Assembly (NCBI GenBank): GCA_963621575.1
Contig: CAVFEH010000003.1
Span: forward strand, 1-64,000
DNA length: 64,000 bases
From: UBA1724 sp963621575
GTDB taxonomy: Bacteria; Verrucomicrobiota; Lentisphaeria; Oligosphaerales; Oligosphaeraceae
Direction of reading: 5' to 3'
Position numbers and translations under genes: made by a program. How positions within the stretch are numbered: the stretch's first letter is position 1; each line of letters opens with the position of its first letter. Shown piece by piece: positions 7,439 through 14,853 of this stretch. The notes under the pieces were generated by a model. The model saw only the letters and a list, made by a program, of their open reading frames with translations. It was not told the DNA's origin and ran no database searches.

Positions 7439-9613
7439 TTAGTAGCGTTTGGCGGTGGTGTAGACCTTGCGCGCCTGGGTATATGAGCGAGGCGCGACAG
7501 GGGCTGCGGGCTTTTTTGGGGGATGGTATGGCGTGGCCTCCTTCCCGGCGGCGGTCGGGGGGTTGATGATGAGTGCGGCGCCCTGTTCGCTGGCGGCGAC
7601 ACAGGAGACGGAAAGGCAGTCAAGCCAATGGTTTTCGCGGCCGGGAATGAGTTTCCACACATCGCACCGGCGCGACCCGGAGATGTCCTCGCGGGAGAAT
7701 TCTGCGGTGATGTGGGAGGCGAAGAGGCGCTCGCGCCCCTGGATGGAGTCGCCGCAAACAGTGAGATGCCCGGGCTCCGCGCGGCTTGTCCGGAAGCGGG
7801 AGCGCACAAAGGACTTCCACCAGTTCGCGTCGTAATACATGACCCGGAGGCGGGCTTGCCCCTTTGCCTGGGAGATGCGCCACTCGTATTTGGAAAGGAC
7901 CTCGCCCGGCCGGCGGTGGCTTTCGGAAATGGGGCGGGAGGTGGCGTTGAGACCCAGGCCGCGGGAGGGCATAAGGGCGGGATTCCGGGAGTCTTTGCAG
8001 AAGTCGTAAACGGTCTGCGTCTGCCAGCCGGCGTCAATGCAGCACCGGGAGATCTTGAGCGCCACGCCGGCATCGGTGAGGAAGGTCTTGTCCAGCAGCG
8101 GGAGAATGCAGATTTCCAGGGCGTTGCGCAGGGACGCCTCGGGGGAGCCGGGAAAGACGTCGCCATAAGTGGGGGAGGCGGTGCGCGTGTCGAATACCTG
8201 CTGGAATTGTGGCGGATAGACGCCATAGTCCACCACGCGTGCGGAAAAGTCCGGAGAGGTCGCAAGAACCAGCCAATAAAGGACATTCGCCTGGACGTCA
8301 ACCGCCATGGTAAGGCGCGCGGTGTCGGCGGGGACGAAGCCCCGGGGGAGACCGTCCAGCCGGTCGAGGACATCGTCGTCAGAAAGCTGCTCCTCGCCGC
8401 CTTGGTCGGCGGCTTGTGGGTCGTTCTGATACTCGGCATAAAATGCGGCCTTGTTCTGGAAGTAGATGTCCATGGCATGCTGGAGGGCGGACACCTCGTC
8501 GGCGTCGAAATTCTCCAGCCAGGCCGCCTGGGCCCCCTTGTCCATCTGAGAGCGGTTCAGGACATAGAAGGCATTTGACCCACGGTGTTCACGGTCATCT
8601 TCCCGCATTTCGGACGCGCGAATTTCCCAATAGCGCTGCCAAAGGGGGAGGTTCTCGGGGAAGCCGTCCAGAAGTCCATAGCGGCGGCCGTGCCATTCGG
8701 GGTGTTCCTTGCGGTCCAAGAGCTGGTCGGCGACGTCGTTGGGCCGAATGACTGTGCATGGCATAACAGCGGTGATCTTGGTTCCAGGGCCGGAAAGGCC
8801 GCAGATGTCACCCTGGATGATAGAGAGCCGCTGGGAGACTTGCGAAAGACTCCTGGCAGACTCGAAAGTCTGGGGGTCGTCGATAATGACAAAATCGGGG
8901 CGAATGCTTCGCCCGTCAGCCGTCGCCAAGGAAATGCCACGGATCCTCCCGGTAATGGAGGCCGTGGTGATGGCGTTGCCGGCAACTTCAGTTCCAGGGA
9001 CGGTCGGGAATACCAGCGTGTCGGTCCATCGGATATGGGTGTTCATCCCCTGGCACAGCTGGCCGGCGCACCGGTTTGCAATGCCCTCCAGGGCCGCCAC
9101 GGGATAGCAGACCTCGGGGAAGTCCTGCGCAAGCAGGTCGTTGGTCTCGAATGCCATCTTGATGGAGTTGAAGATGTCCAGCGAGGCGCCTTGGTCATTG
9201 CCGATGACCACCACGAAGTGGCGATAATTGAAGAGGACCGCCCAGATGGCCGCATATTTGCAAATGGTTGTTTTCCCAGACCCACGGGGAAGCGCCAGGG
9301 CGAACTGTCCGCCATGCCGGACGGATTCCTCTATGGCGTGGATGGTGTCCAGATGAAAGGTCTTGGACCATTCCTTCGGAAACATGCCTGGAAAGTAGGT
9401 CTTCAGAAACAACCCGAGGTCCTCCCGGCATCGATCACGCCGTTGCCGGTCAACAATAGGTGGGATCGGGCCAATGTCGCGCCCCTTCGCACTGGCTTCC
9501 GCACTCCGCCTCGCCGCCGCCTCCTTTATCTCTTCGTAAGTGCGAGGGAGAGAAGATACAGAAGTGCCAACGCCAGCTGCTTTGCCTGCTCTTGAAATTT
9601 CTCTAAGTCCCAC
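7439..9613 (-). CDS. Terminase large subunit (GpA family)
   Basis: 724 residues. The N-terminal ATPase has a Walker A-like loop (ALPRGSGKTT, about residue 110) and a Walker B-like segment RPDFVIIDDPQTFESA (about 240). The nuclease half carries acidic strands such as TMAVDVQANVLYWLV (about 430) and CCIDAGWQTQTVYDF (about 535). This is the lambda GpA-type packaging motor that cuts concatemers at cos and pumps DNA into the prohead. The start is taken as GTG at 9613 behind a GGAGCGGGGGG stretch. It overlaps the stop of a possible 25-residue leader peptide. No recognisable small terminase gene is seen upstream. Confidence 0.88.
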   Translation of the reverse strand: MGLREISRAGKAAGVGTSVSSLPRTYEEIKEAAARRSAEASAKGRDIGPIPPIVDRQRRDRCREDLGLFLKTYFPGMFPKEWSKTFHLDTIHAIEESVRHGGQFALALPRGSGKTTICKYAAIWAVLFNYRHFVVVIGNDQGASLDIFNSIKMAFETNDLLAQDFPEVCYPVAALEGIANRCAGQLCQGMNTHIRWTDTLVFPTVPGTEVAGNAITTASITGRIRGISLATADGRSIRPDFVIIDDPQTFESARSLSQVSQRLSIIQGDICGLSGPGTKITAVMPCTVIRPNDVADQLLDRKEHPEWHGRRYGLLDGFPENLPLWQRYWEIRASEMREDDREHRGSNAFYVLNRSQMDKGAQAAWLENFDADEVSALQHAMDIYFQNKAAFYAEYQNDPQAADQGGEEQLSDDDVLDRLDGLPRGFVPADTARLTMAVDVQANVLYWLVLATSPDFSARVVDYGVYPPQFQQVFDTRTASPTYGDVFPGSPEASLRNALEICILPLLDKTFLTDAGVALKISRCCIDAGWQTQTVYDFCKDSRNPALMPSRGLGLNATSRPISESHRRPGEVLSKYEWRISQAKGQARLRVMYYDANWWKSFVRSRFRTSRAEPGHLTVCGDSIQGRERLFASHITAEFSREDISGSRRCDVWKLIPGRENHWLDCLSVSCVAASEQGAALIINPPTAAGKEATPYHPPKKPAAPVAPRSYTQARKVYTTAKRY

Positions 9614-9680
9614 GTGGCAACCCCCCCGCTCCTATTGTCGTCCATACGGTAGGTCCCTTTATCTTGTTTTCCACTGTCAT
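9603..9680 (-). CDS. Possible 25-residue leader peptide before terminase
   Basis: An ATG at 9680 has a strong ribosome site (GAGGAG, 5 nt spacing) and opens a short frame MTVENKIKGPTVWTTIGAGG and five more residues, ending at 9603, inside the first codons of the terminase gene. The stop-start overlap would allow coupled translation of the large terminase from its GTG. The alternative is that the peptide is only a reinitiation device. A third overlapping frame (ATG at 9643, 39 residues) is also open but has a weaker ribosome site. Confidence 0.35.
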   Translation of the reverse strand: MTVENKIKGPTVWTTIGAGGLPRGT

Positions 9681-9711
9681 GTCTGCTCCTCAAAAACTTG
9701 CCCGGCTGAAG

Positions 9712-9745
9712 GTCTTTGGCGGATATACGGAGCAGATGATATTCT
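9712..9745 (-). repeat. 34-bp late-region repeat, copy 2
   Basis: Second copy of the repeat found at 7386-7419 (30 of 34 identical). It lies 99 nt upstream of the terminase start and 32 nt upstream of the ATG of the possible leader peptide. The spacing to the next start codon is close to that of copy 1, as expected if both act on the downstream gene. Confidence 0.7.
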
Positions 9746-10200
9746 TGCCGCTTGACAAGCATGGATTTTTTTTGCGGCGCAGGTGGTTATAAAAGAAAGT
9801 CTGTATCAAAAAGTGACTTTTCCGGCCGAGCCTCGGAGGGGTGGGGGTGGGGGCGGAAGAACCTATTCGGCCCCCTTGAATCCGCACGAAAGCAGGGAAA
9901 CGATGGGGCGGGAGGGAGTTTTCTGGGCGAGGCGACAGTCTTTTTGGGGGACACGGTGCAAATGACATCCTCCCCCCCTTCAAAGGGGGAGGCTACCTGC
10001 GTACGCGCGAATATTTTTATATATCGTGTACTAATAACGCGGGCGCGCCCGCACCCGTGCGAGATGGGGATATATACAGGAAAGGCGTATTTTTGCTTCA
10101 CATATACGCGTACGCGCGCACGCGCAGGCAATTCGCGCGCGCGATGTTAAAAGCATAGAGTATTTATTAGATAGATATGTGTAAAATATACTAATATTTA
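9746..10200. other. Non-coding control region upstream of terminase
   Basis: No convincing gene is seen on either strand. The stretch holds 34-bp repeat copy 3, the hairpin at 9969-9992, a perfect 14-bp palindrome GCGGGCGCGCCCGC (10039-10052), and a 28-nt alternating pyrimidine-purine run (10099-10126) followed by a second CG-rich alternation near 10133-10143. An AT-rich tract begins at about 10145. Lambda-like phages carry cos just upstream of their terminase genes, so this is the best place for cos and terminase binding sites. That role is inferred from position only. Confidence 0.45.
9938..9971 (-). repeat. 34-bp late-region repeat, copy 3 (diverged)
   Basis: The third copy keeps the ends (GTCTTT and GCAAATGAC plus ATCCT) and an ACACGG box at the same spacing as the other two copies, but differs in the middle. 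It lies about 190 nt upstream of copy 2 in a non-coding stretch. Its right end touches a GC-rich hairpin (CCTCCCCC paired with GGGGGAGG at 9969-9992). Confidence 0.55.
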
Positions 10201-10404
10201 TCAGTAATTATGAATTTTCTCGTACGCTGTTTTAAAACCTTGGGCGTTTTGGGCGCTCCTATATGGTGCGGTGGAGCAGAGCACATACCCGGGGAACGGC
10301 CCCCCGGCGGAGTGCCTTTTCGCGTCGTGTGCAGAAGCCTTTGGGCTTGTCGCCAGCGGCAGGGACACGCGAATATCCTTGCCCCCTCCTTCCCGGCGCT
10401 TCAT
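10201..10404 (-). CDS. Possible small basic protein downstream of repressor
   Basis: A 67-codon frame begins 10 nt after the repressor stop, behind a short GGGG stretch: MKRREGGGKDIRVSLPLATS, basic and low in hydrophobic residues, with no recognised domain. Position and direction would fit a second gene of the repressor transcript. Codon content is not distinctive and an identical-length random frame is possible, so confidence is low. Confidence 0.3.
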   Translation of the reverse strand: MKRREGGGKDIRVSLPLATSPKASAHDAKRHSAGGPFPGYVLCSTAPYRSAQNAQGFKTAYEKIHNY

Positions 10405-10414
10405 ATTTCGCCCC

Positions 10415-10786
10415 TTATAGCTTCATTAGTTCCCGGAGCACCTTGGTGCGCACGTCGTCCGGAATACCCTCCATGCCCAGCACCGCTTCCACAGCGCGCT
10501 GCTTCATCTCCTCCCCCGCATTCCCGGCTTCTCCCGCCGTCTGGTGATTCCCGTTGCCACAGTTCTGCATCACCTGGACAGGACCACCGCCACCCTTTAA
10601 GTCTAACCGCGCACGGGGAAACATCTTCTGCAGGGTGCCAAGGCTTATGCCGCTCGCAGGGCTTTTCCCACTCAGAAGACAATGGATGTAGGTCTGGGTC
10701 ACGCCATGCGCCTTTGCCAGCTCACACTGGGTCTTTCCACTATCATACTCTGCCTTAATAGCTTTTATCACTTCATCAGAAAGCAT
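10415..10786 (-). CDS. Phage repressor, XRE-type helix-turn-helix
   Basis: 123 residues. Residues 1-55 form a small XRE-like DNA-binding domain: YDSGKTQCELAKAHGVTQTYIH contains the turn GVTQ and a recognition helix, followed by LLSGKSPASGISLGTLQKMF. The C-terminal half is acidic and helical (EEMKQRAVEAVLGMEGIPDD) and could mediate dimerisation; no LexA/CI-type protease Ser-Lys dyad is evident. The ATG has a strong ribosome site (AAGGAGG). It reads away from the early operon across a shared 116-bp control region, the layout of a lysogeny switch, so it is the likely prophage repressor. Confidence 0.75.
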   Translation of the reverse strand: MLSDEVIKAIKAEYDSGKTQCELAKAHGVTQTYIHCLLSGKSPASGISLGTLQKMFPRARLDLKGGGGPVQVMQNCGNGNHQTAGEAGNAGEEMKQRAVEAVLGMEGIPDDVRTKVLRELMKL

Positions 10787-10902
10787 TATTGTTCCTCCTT
10801 AAGGAGAATGTACCAATTTTTCTATATTTTTCTATAAACGCGCTTGTAAAATATGAATATGAGTATATTTTATACCTGCTTTCATAAAAGCAGGAGGACA
10901 AA
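10787..10902. promoter_or_regulatory. Divergent lysogeny control region
   Basis: AT-rich 116 bp between repressor and early operon. Seen: a perfect tandem 10-bp repeat TTTTTCTATA (10817-10826, 10827-10836); a rightward promoter candidate with TTGTAA near 10844 and a TATATT/TATTTTATA box about 17 bp on; a leftward candidate with TTTACA and ATATAG/TATAGA; a palindrome CTCCTTAAGGAG (10795-10806) that includes the repressor ribosome site; and a hairpin 10875-10894. The helical-turn spacing of the 10-bp repeats suits an operator bound by repressor or the ribbon-helix-helix protein. Binding is inferred. Confidence 0.6.
10875..10894 (+). promoter_or_regulatory. Hairpin next to the ribosome site of the first early gene
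   Basis: CCTGCTTT pairs perfectly with AAAGCAGG across a 4-nt loop. The 3' arm runs straight into the AGGAGG ribosome site of the gene at 10903, so folding would partly hide it. As DNA, the same dyad could be an operator. Either way it sits between promoter and first codon. Confidence 0.5.
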
Positions 10903-11043
10903 ATGGGAAAGACGACCTACGTAGGCTTCAAGGCTACCCAGAAAGAGATATCGCTACTTAAAAAGATCATGCTTGCACAAAGTCGCAAGACGAAAGCAGA
11001 CACCCTTCGAGCTCTCATCCTGAAAGAAGCGCAAAAACTCTAG
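10903..11043 (+). CDS. 46-residue ribbon-helix-helix-like regulator
   Basis: First gene of the rightward operon: a short strand TTYVGFKATQKE, then helices ISLLKKIMLAQSRKTKADTL and RALILKEAQKL. This is the strand-helix-helix size and pattern of Arc/CopG/MetJ-type DNA-binding dimers, including the R-K-x-K-A-D-T-L turn between helices. Opposite a repressor, such a protein often plays the Cro-like role. A strong ribosome site GCAGGAGG lies 6 nt before the ATG and carries part of a hairpin stem. Domain call is from pattern only. Confidence 0.6.
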   Translation: MGKTTYVGFKATQKEISLLKKIMLAQSRKTKADTLRALILKEAQKL

Positions 11044-11051
11044 CTAAAGAT

Positions 11052-11252
11052 ATGAATACAAACATATCCACCATCCTTCTGGCCATCTTAGTCTTCACCT
11101 TCTGGGGCTTGCTCTGGTTCTTTGGCATTTGCGAATGCTGGGACCATGACGCATACGCGCACAGCCGCGACGCCTTTGGCGGAGCATACGACGGCGAATG
11201 TCCTCCCGGCTGGGAGGCGGAGCCTGATCCCGCGTGGGCGGACATGGAGTAG
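11052..11252 (+). CDS. Small single-span membrane protein
   Basis: 66 residues. MNTNISTILLAILVFTFWGL and the following LWFFGICE form one hydrophobic span, followed by an acidic tail rich in W, D and E (ECPPGWEAEPDPAWADME). It lies 8 nt after the preceding gene and 6 nt before the next, so it is part of the early operon. No family recognised. The small membrane protein could act in superinfection exclusion or host modulation, but nothing in the sequence shows this. Confidence 0.5.
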   Translation: MNTNISTILLAILVFTFWGLLWFFGICECWDHDAYAHSRDAFGGAYDGECPPGWEAEPDPAWADME

Positions 11253-11258
11253 GGCGAC

Positions 11259-11594
11259 ATGGCGCAGGGACATCCGGAACGACTGGCGGCGCGATACGCC
11301 GCCGGAAAGGCGACCTCCTTTCAGGCGGAGCTCCTTGCCAGCCTCCTTTTGGAGATGGCGAGGCAGACAGTGCGGGCGGCATGCGCCTCTGGACGCCTCC
11401 CATGGCGGGAAATGGACGACGCCATTCAGGAGACCACCATCCGGTGTCTGGCGCGCATGGCCACCTTCCACCCTAAAAAGGCGTCCCTCAAGACCTGGTG
11501 CAGCGCCATCGCCAGGCGGATATGCGCCGACATGGCACGCAAGCTGACAAAGGAAGCGGCCATCTTCCTGGACGACAAGAAGCAAGAACAATGA
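11259..11594 (+). CDS. Sigma-70 region 2-like protein without region 4
   Basis: 111 residues. Residues 45-100 follow the sigma region 2 pattern: WREMDDAIQETTIRCLARMA, then FHPKKASLKTWCSAIARRIC and ADMARKL, comparable to the DxxQExFxRxxxxxxxFDPxxGSFxxWLxxIARNxxxD of ECF sigma factors (region 2.2 core-binding and 2.4 -10-binding helices). There is no region 4 helix-turn-helix; the protein ends 11 residues later. It may be a minimal sigma-like factor, a core-binding modulator, or a decoy. Its stop overlaps the primase start (ATGA), so the two are co-translated. Similarity is by pattern; a database profile search is the needed test. Confidence 0.55.
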   Translation: MAQGHPERLAARYAAGKATSFQAELLASLLLEMARQTVRAACASGRLPWREMDDAIQETTIRCLARMATFHPKKASLKTWCSAIARRICADMARKLTKEAAIFLDDKKQEQ

Positions 11595-14059
11595 CACCAG
11601 AGGAAATCCTATCCCGCATTCAGGGAGTCCGCCAAAACCAGCCGGGGGACTGGACAGCGTGTTGTCCCGCCCATGAAGACAAGAACGCCAGTCTCCATGT
11701 CACCCTCCTGGACTCTGGGAAGCTCCTCTTCCACTGCTTCGCCGGGTGTTCCCAGGAAGCCGTCGTTCGCGCCATTGGCCTCACCTGGTCGGATATGCCG
11801 GGGGCACAGCCCCGCCAGCGCTACTATGGCTGCACCCTCAAAGAATATGCCGACTACAAGAAGATCCCCCTGCAGACCTTGCAGTCCTTCGGATTGAAGG
11901 ACGGCGACCACACCACCCGCGCCACAGGGAAGACCCATCCCTGCGTCTTGATTCCATACTTCGATGCTGACGGCCGCCTGACTCGCACCCGCAAGCGCAT
12001 GATGATCCGGAAGGAGACCTCCCCCGATGGGCCAAAACGGTTTTTGTGGGATATCGCTGGCAACTCGCTCTCCCTCTATGGCCTCTGGCGCCAGCCACCG
12101 GAGCGCTCCTTCGTAATCCTGGTGGAGGGCGAGAGCGACTGCCACACCCTCTGGGCGGCAGGCTATCCGGCACTGGGCATGCCTGGCGTCAGCAACTTCA
12201 ACCCACTGCGCGACGACCCCGTGCTGGCGCAATACGGGAGCCCCGAGAAGCCCGCTGTCTTTGTCCACATCGAATCCGACTGTGGCGGCTTCAACCTCTT
12301 CCGGCGCCTCACGGGGGAAGATGGCTGTGGGAAAGGCACCCGCCAGCTGAACCGCATGCTCTTCTTCTCCCTGCCAGGATACAAAGACCCCTCCGACGCC
12401 TGGATGGCGCTGGCAGACCGTCCAGAGGAATTCCGGGCCTTAATGACCAACGCCCTCGCCAATGCCCGGGATTGGCAGCACTTCCCCCGTCCGGCCGCCT
12501 GGGCACCACTGGAAAAGGCAGAAGAAGCCAAAAGGCAGCAGAAAGCCCGACAGACTGGAAGACCTGCGCAACCCGCCAGCGAGACTGGTGAAGAGGAGCC
12601 CCGCGCACCACGAGGGCGCCGCTCCGCCGACTATGCCGGTGCCGCCGCCGCATTCCTCCAGAACTACCTCCACAAGAGAATCCCCACGCTCCGCTTCTGG
12701 CGCCAGAGCTGGTACCTCTTCGACGGACATTCGTACGCCCAGATGGTGGACTCCGACCTCGAGGGGCAACTGGTGGCCTTCCTCCAAGGGCCAGACATCC
12801 AGGAACAATTCGCCCTCCAGCCAACCATGGGTGCCGTCCGCAATACCGCCATGAACCTGCGCTCCGCGAACATCTGCTGGGTCCCCCAGGAACTGGAAGC
12901 CCCCTCCTGGATACACGACCGCTCTTCCGCACGCGGCTGGGTCCCCACCGCCAACTGCGTGGTGGACATCGAGACCGCCGCCCGTGTTCATCTGGAAGAA
13001 GACTCCCGTGGCGGCACGCCATCCAAGGAGCTGTCAGGCACCTACACGCGCCCCTGCACTGCGGACCTTTTGGCGACTTACGCCATGCCTTATTCCTACG
13101 ACCCCAATGCCACCTGCCCGAAGTTTATGGCGTGGCTCCGCACTACACAACCCGCCCCCGCCATGCAGGAGACACTCCAGATGTTGATGGGGCTCTGCCT
13201 GGTCCCCGACACCTCCTTTAATGTCTGCTTCTTCCTGTTCGGAGACGCGGGAACCGGGAAAACCACCTTCCTCCGCATTCTTGAGGCTGTGGTGGGAAAA
13301 GAGAACTGCTGCCACGTCCCCCTTCTAAAATTCGCCGAACGCTTCCAGACGTGGCCGCTGGCGGAAAAACTGGTCAACATCGTCGGCGAGCTCCCCAGCG
13401 ACGACCCCCAGGGGCGTCTCCGCTACATAGAAGGCGACTTCAAGGACTCCATCTCCGGCGAGCCCATCGACTGCGAGCGCAAGGGCCGCGATGTCTGCAA
13501 GGCGCGGTGCATCGCCCGACACGTCTTCGCCACGAACACGCTGCCGAAGTTCTTCGACAAGTCCGAAGGCATCTGGGACCGCCTCCGAATCCTGCCGTTT
13601 CTGCAGCGTTTCCGCGGCACCAACGCACAGGTCAAGAATATCGAAGAGAGCTTCCTCCCTTCTGAGCTCCCGGGGATCTTCAACTTCGCCCTCCAGGGAT
13701 TGGGCAAGCTCCGCCAATACACCACCTTCCCGGAGACCGCAGAGATGCTCCGCGTCAAGACCGAGCACCAGATGAACTGCGACCCCGACAAGGACTACCT
13801 CCTCACCAACTACGAGCGGGAGGAGGGCGCTTTCCTCCCACTGGCACAAGCATACGAACACTACAAGAGCTTCCTCCTGGACAACGGCTTTCGCCTTCGT
13901 TCTTCCACCTCCTTCGCCACCGCCGTCCTTTCCACCTTCGGTGTCCGTGTCACCCGCCTTTCCGAAGCGGAAGGCCGCACCCGCGGCTTCCGCAACCTTG
14001 CAAAGAAGTTTTCCGCCACCCCACAAGACGAACAGCAGCAAGAAACACATCCCTTCTAA
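11591..14059 (+). CDS. Phage primase-helicase (zinc ribbon, Toprim, SF3 helicase)
   Basis: 822 residues. N-terminal CHC2-like zinc ribbon: CCPAHEDKNASLHV and LFHCFAGCSQEAV. Next a Toprim-like segment FVILVEGESDCHTLWAAGYP (about 190). After a charged linker rich in K, R, E and P comes a D5-type region, then a superfamily 3 helicase with Walker A FGDAGTGKTT (about 555) and the strand EKLVNIVGELPSDD as Walker B-like. Such proteins prime and unwind phage DNA during replication. The start at the ATGA overlap with the sigma-like gene was chosen because an upstream frame extension reads through another gene. SSB follows 18 nt later. Confidence 0.88.
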   Translation: MTPEEILSRIQGVRQNQPGDWTACCPAHEDKNASLHVTLLDSGKLLFHCFAGCSQEAVVRAIGLTWSDMPGAQPRQRYYGCTLKEYADYKKIPLQTLQSFGLKDGDHTTRATGKTHPCVLIPYFDADGRLTRTRKRMMIRKETSPDGPKRFLWDIAGNSLSLYGLWRQPPERSFVILVEGESDCHTLWAAGYPALGMPGVSNFNPLRDDPVLAQYGSPEKPAVFVHIESDCGGFNLFRRLTGEDGCGKGTRQLNRMLFFSLPGYKDPSDAWMALADRPEEFRALMTNALANARDWQHFPRPAAWAPLEKAEEAKRQQKARQTGRPAQPASETGEEEPRAPRGRRSADYAGAAAAFLQNYLHKRIPTLRFWRQSWYLFDGHSYAQMVDSDLEGQLVAFLQGPDIQEQFALQPTMGAVRNTAMNLRSANICWVPQELEAPSWIHDRSSARGWVPTANCVVDIETAARVHLEEDSRGGTPSKELSGTYTRPCTADLLATYAMPYSYDPNATCPKFMAWLRTTQPAPAMQETLQMLMGLCLVPDTSFNVCFFLFGDAGTGKTTFLRILEAVVGKENCCHVPLLKFAERFQTWPLAEKLVNIVGELPSDDPQGRLRYIEGDFKDSISGEPIDCERKGRDVCKARCIARHVFATNTLPKFFDKSEGIWDRLRILPFLQRFRGTNAQVKNIEESFLPSELPGIFNFALQGLGKLRQYTTFPETAEMLRVKTEHQMNCDPDKDYLLTNYEREEGAFLPLAQAYEHYKSFLLDNGFRLRSSTSFATAVLSTFGVRVTRLSEAEGRTRGFRNLAKKFSATPQDEQQQETHPF

Positions 14060-14077
14060 CCACAAAGGAACACACCC

Positions 14078-14440
14078 ATGGCAACTCACGACGACATCAA
14101 CTGCGTCACCGTCTCCGGAACCCTCCAGGAACTCCCCTATATCTTCGCCACAAAGTCCGGCTTCCGTGTGGTCCGCCTCCGCTTGGCATGCCAGGAAGTC
14201 CGCAGAAGTCGCGACGCGAATGGTCAGCCCACCCAGCGCGTCTCCACTATCTACATCTCTGCGAAAGTCATTGGCAAGGAGTACATCGACGCCGCCATGA
14301 CACTGAACAAGGGCGACCGAATCGTCTGCGCCGGCAAGCTCCACATCGATTACTCCCAAGACGAAGCCGGAAACGCCAGGCGTGAACCCGTGGTGGAGAC
14401 CCACCGCGCCGTTCTTCTTCATGACGGAGACGAGGCGTGA
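14078..14440 (+). CDS. ssb: Single-stranded DNA-binding protein
   Basis: 120 residues, OB-fold pattern of bacterial SSB: INCVTVSGTLQELPYIFATK, then VVRLRLACQEVRRSRDANGQ, then VSTIYISAKVIGKEYIDAAM and KGDRIVCAGKLHIDYSQDEA. Length is near the minimum; the acidic C-terminal tail is short (HDGDEA) rather than the DDDIPF of cellular SSB. It follows the primase-helicase, with which it would act at the fork. A GTGA overlap links it to the next gene. Confidence 0.85.
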   Translation: MATHDDINCVTVSGTLQELPYIFATKSGFRVVRLRLACQEVRRSRDANGQPTQRVSTIYISAKVIGKEYIDAAMTLNKGDRIVCAGKLHIDYSQDEAGNARREPVVETHRAVLLHDGDEA

Positions 14441-14853
14441 AGCCCCCCAAGCCCCATTCCATGATCCTTTACCGTGGGATCTCCTCCGTCATGGCCGCCA
14501 TTCCACTCCCGCCGTGCCGACTGGACGACGATCCCGTGTTCCTGGCGCTGCAGCTTATCCAACCGGACTATTTCCGGCTGGATAAGGCAGACCCACGCAG
14601 GATGGCCGCCGACAACCAGGTGCTTTCCATTGTCCGCGAAGCGGCCCGTATAGGCCACGGACTCCGGATCTTCCTCCCCCTTCGGACCGAGGAAGAGCTG
14701 CAGAAACTCTGCGCCGCTTACTTCTCCAACCTCCCACACGGGAGGGCGGCCGTGGAGCTGACCATCTACCACATAACTTGCACCCCAAAAACCGCCGAGG
14801 ACCTGTGGGAACTCTCCACCTGGCAAACACTCCCCGGCGAAAAAATCACTTAA
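14437..14853 (+). CDS. Early-operon protein of unknown function
   Basis: 138 residues starting GTG at the overlap with the SSB stop. Mixed alpha/beta sequence: DDDPVFLALQLIQPDYFRLD, then NQVLSIVREAARIGHGLRIF and LPLRTEEELQKLCAAYFSNL. No catalytic motif or metal site stands out and no family is recognised. Tight coupling to SSB suggests a role in replication or recombination. A shorter form from the internal Met at residue 9 is possible. Confidence 0.6.
   Translation: MKPPKPHSMILYRGISSVMAAIPLPPCRLDDDPVFLALQLIQPDYFRLDKADPRRMAADNQVLSIVREAARIGHGLRIFLPLRTEEELQKLCAAYFSNLPHGRAAVELTIYHITCTPKTAEDLWELSTWQTLPGEKIT

Noticed and set aside
9690..9983. Minus-strand 97-codon frame as a possible small terminase
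   Set aside because: It overlaps repeat copies 2 and 3 and is rich in P, R and S with no helix-turn-helix; no ribosome site. Not supported.
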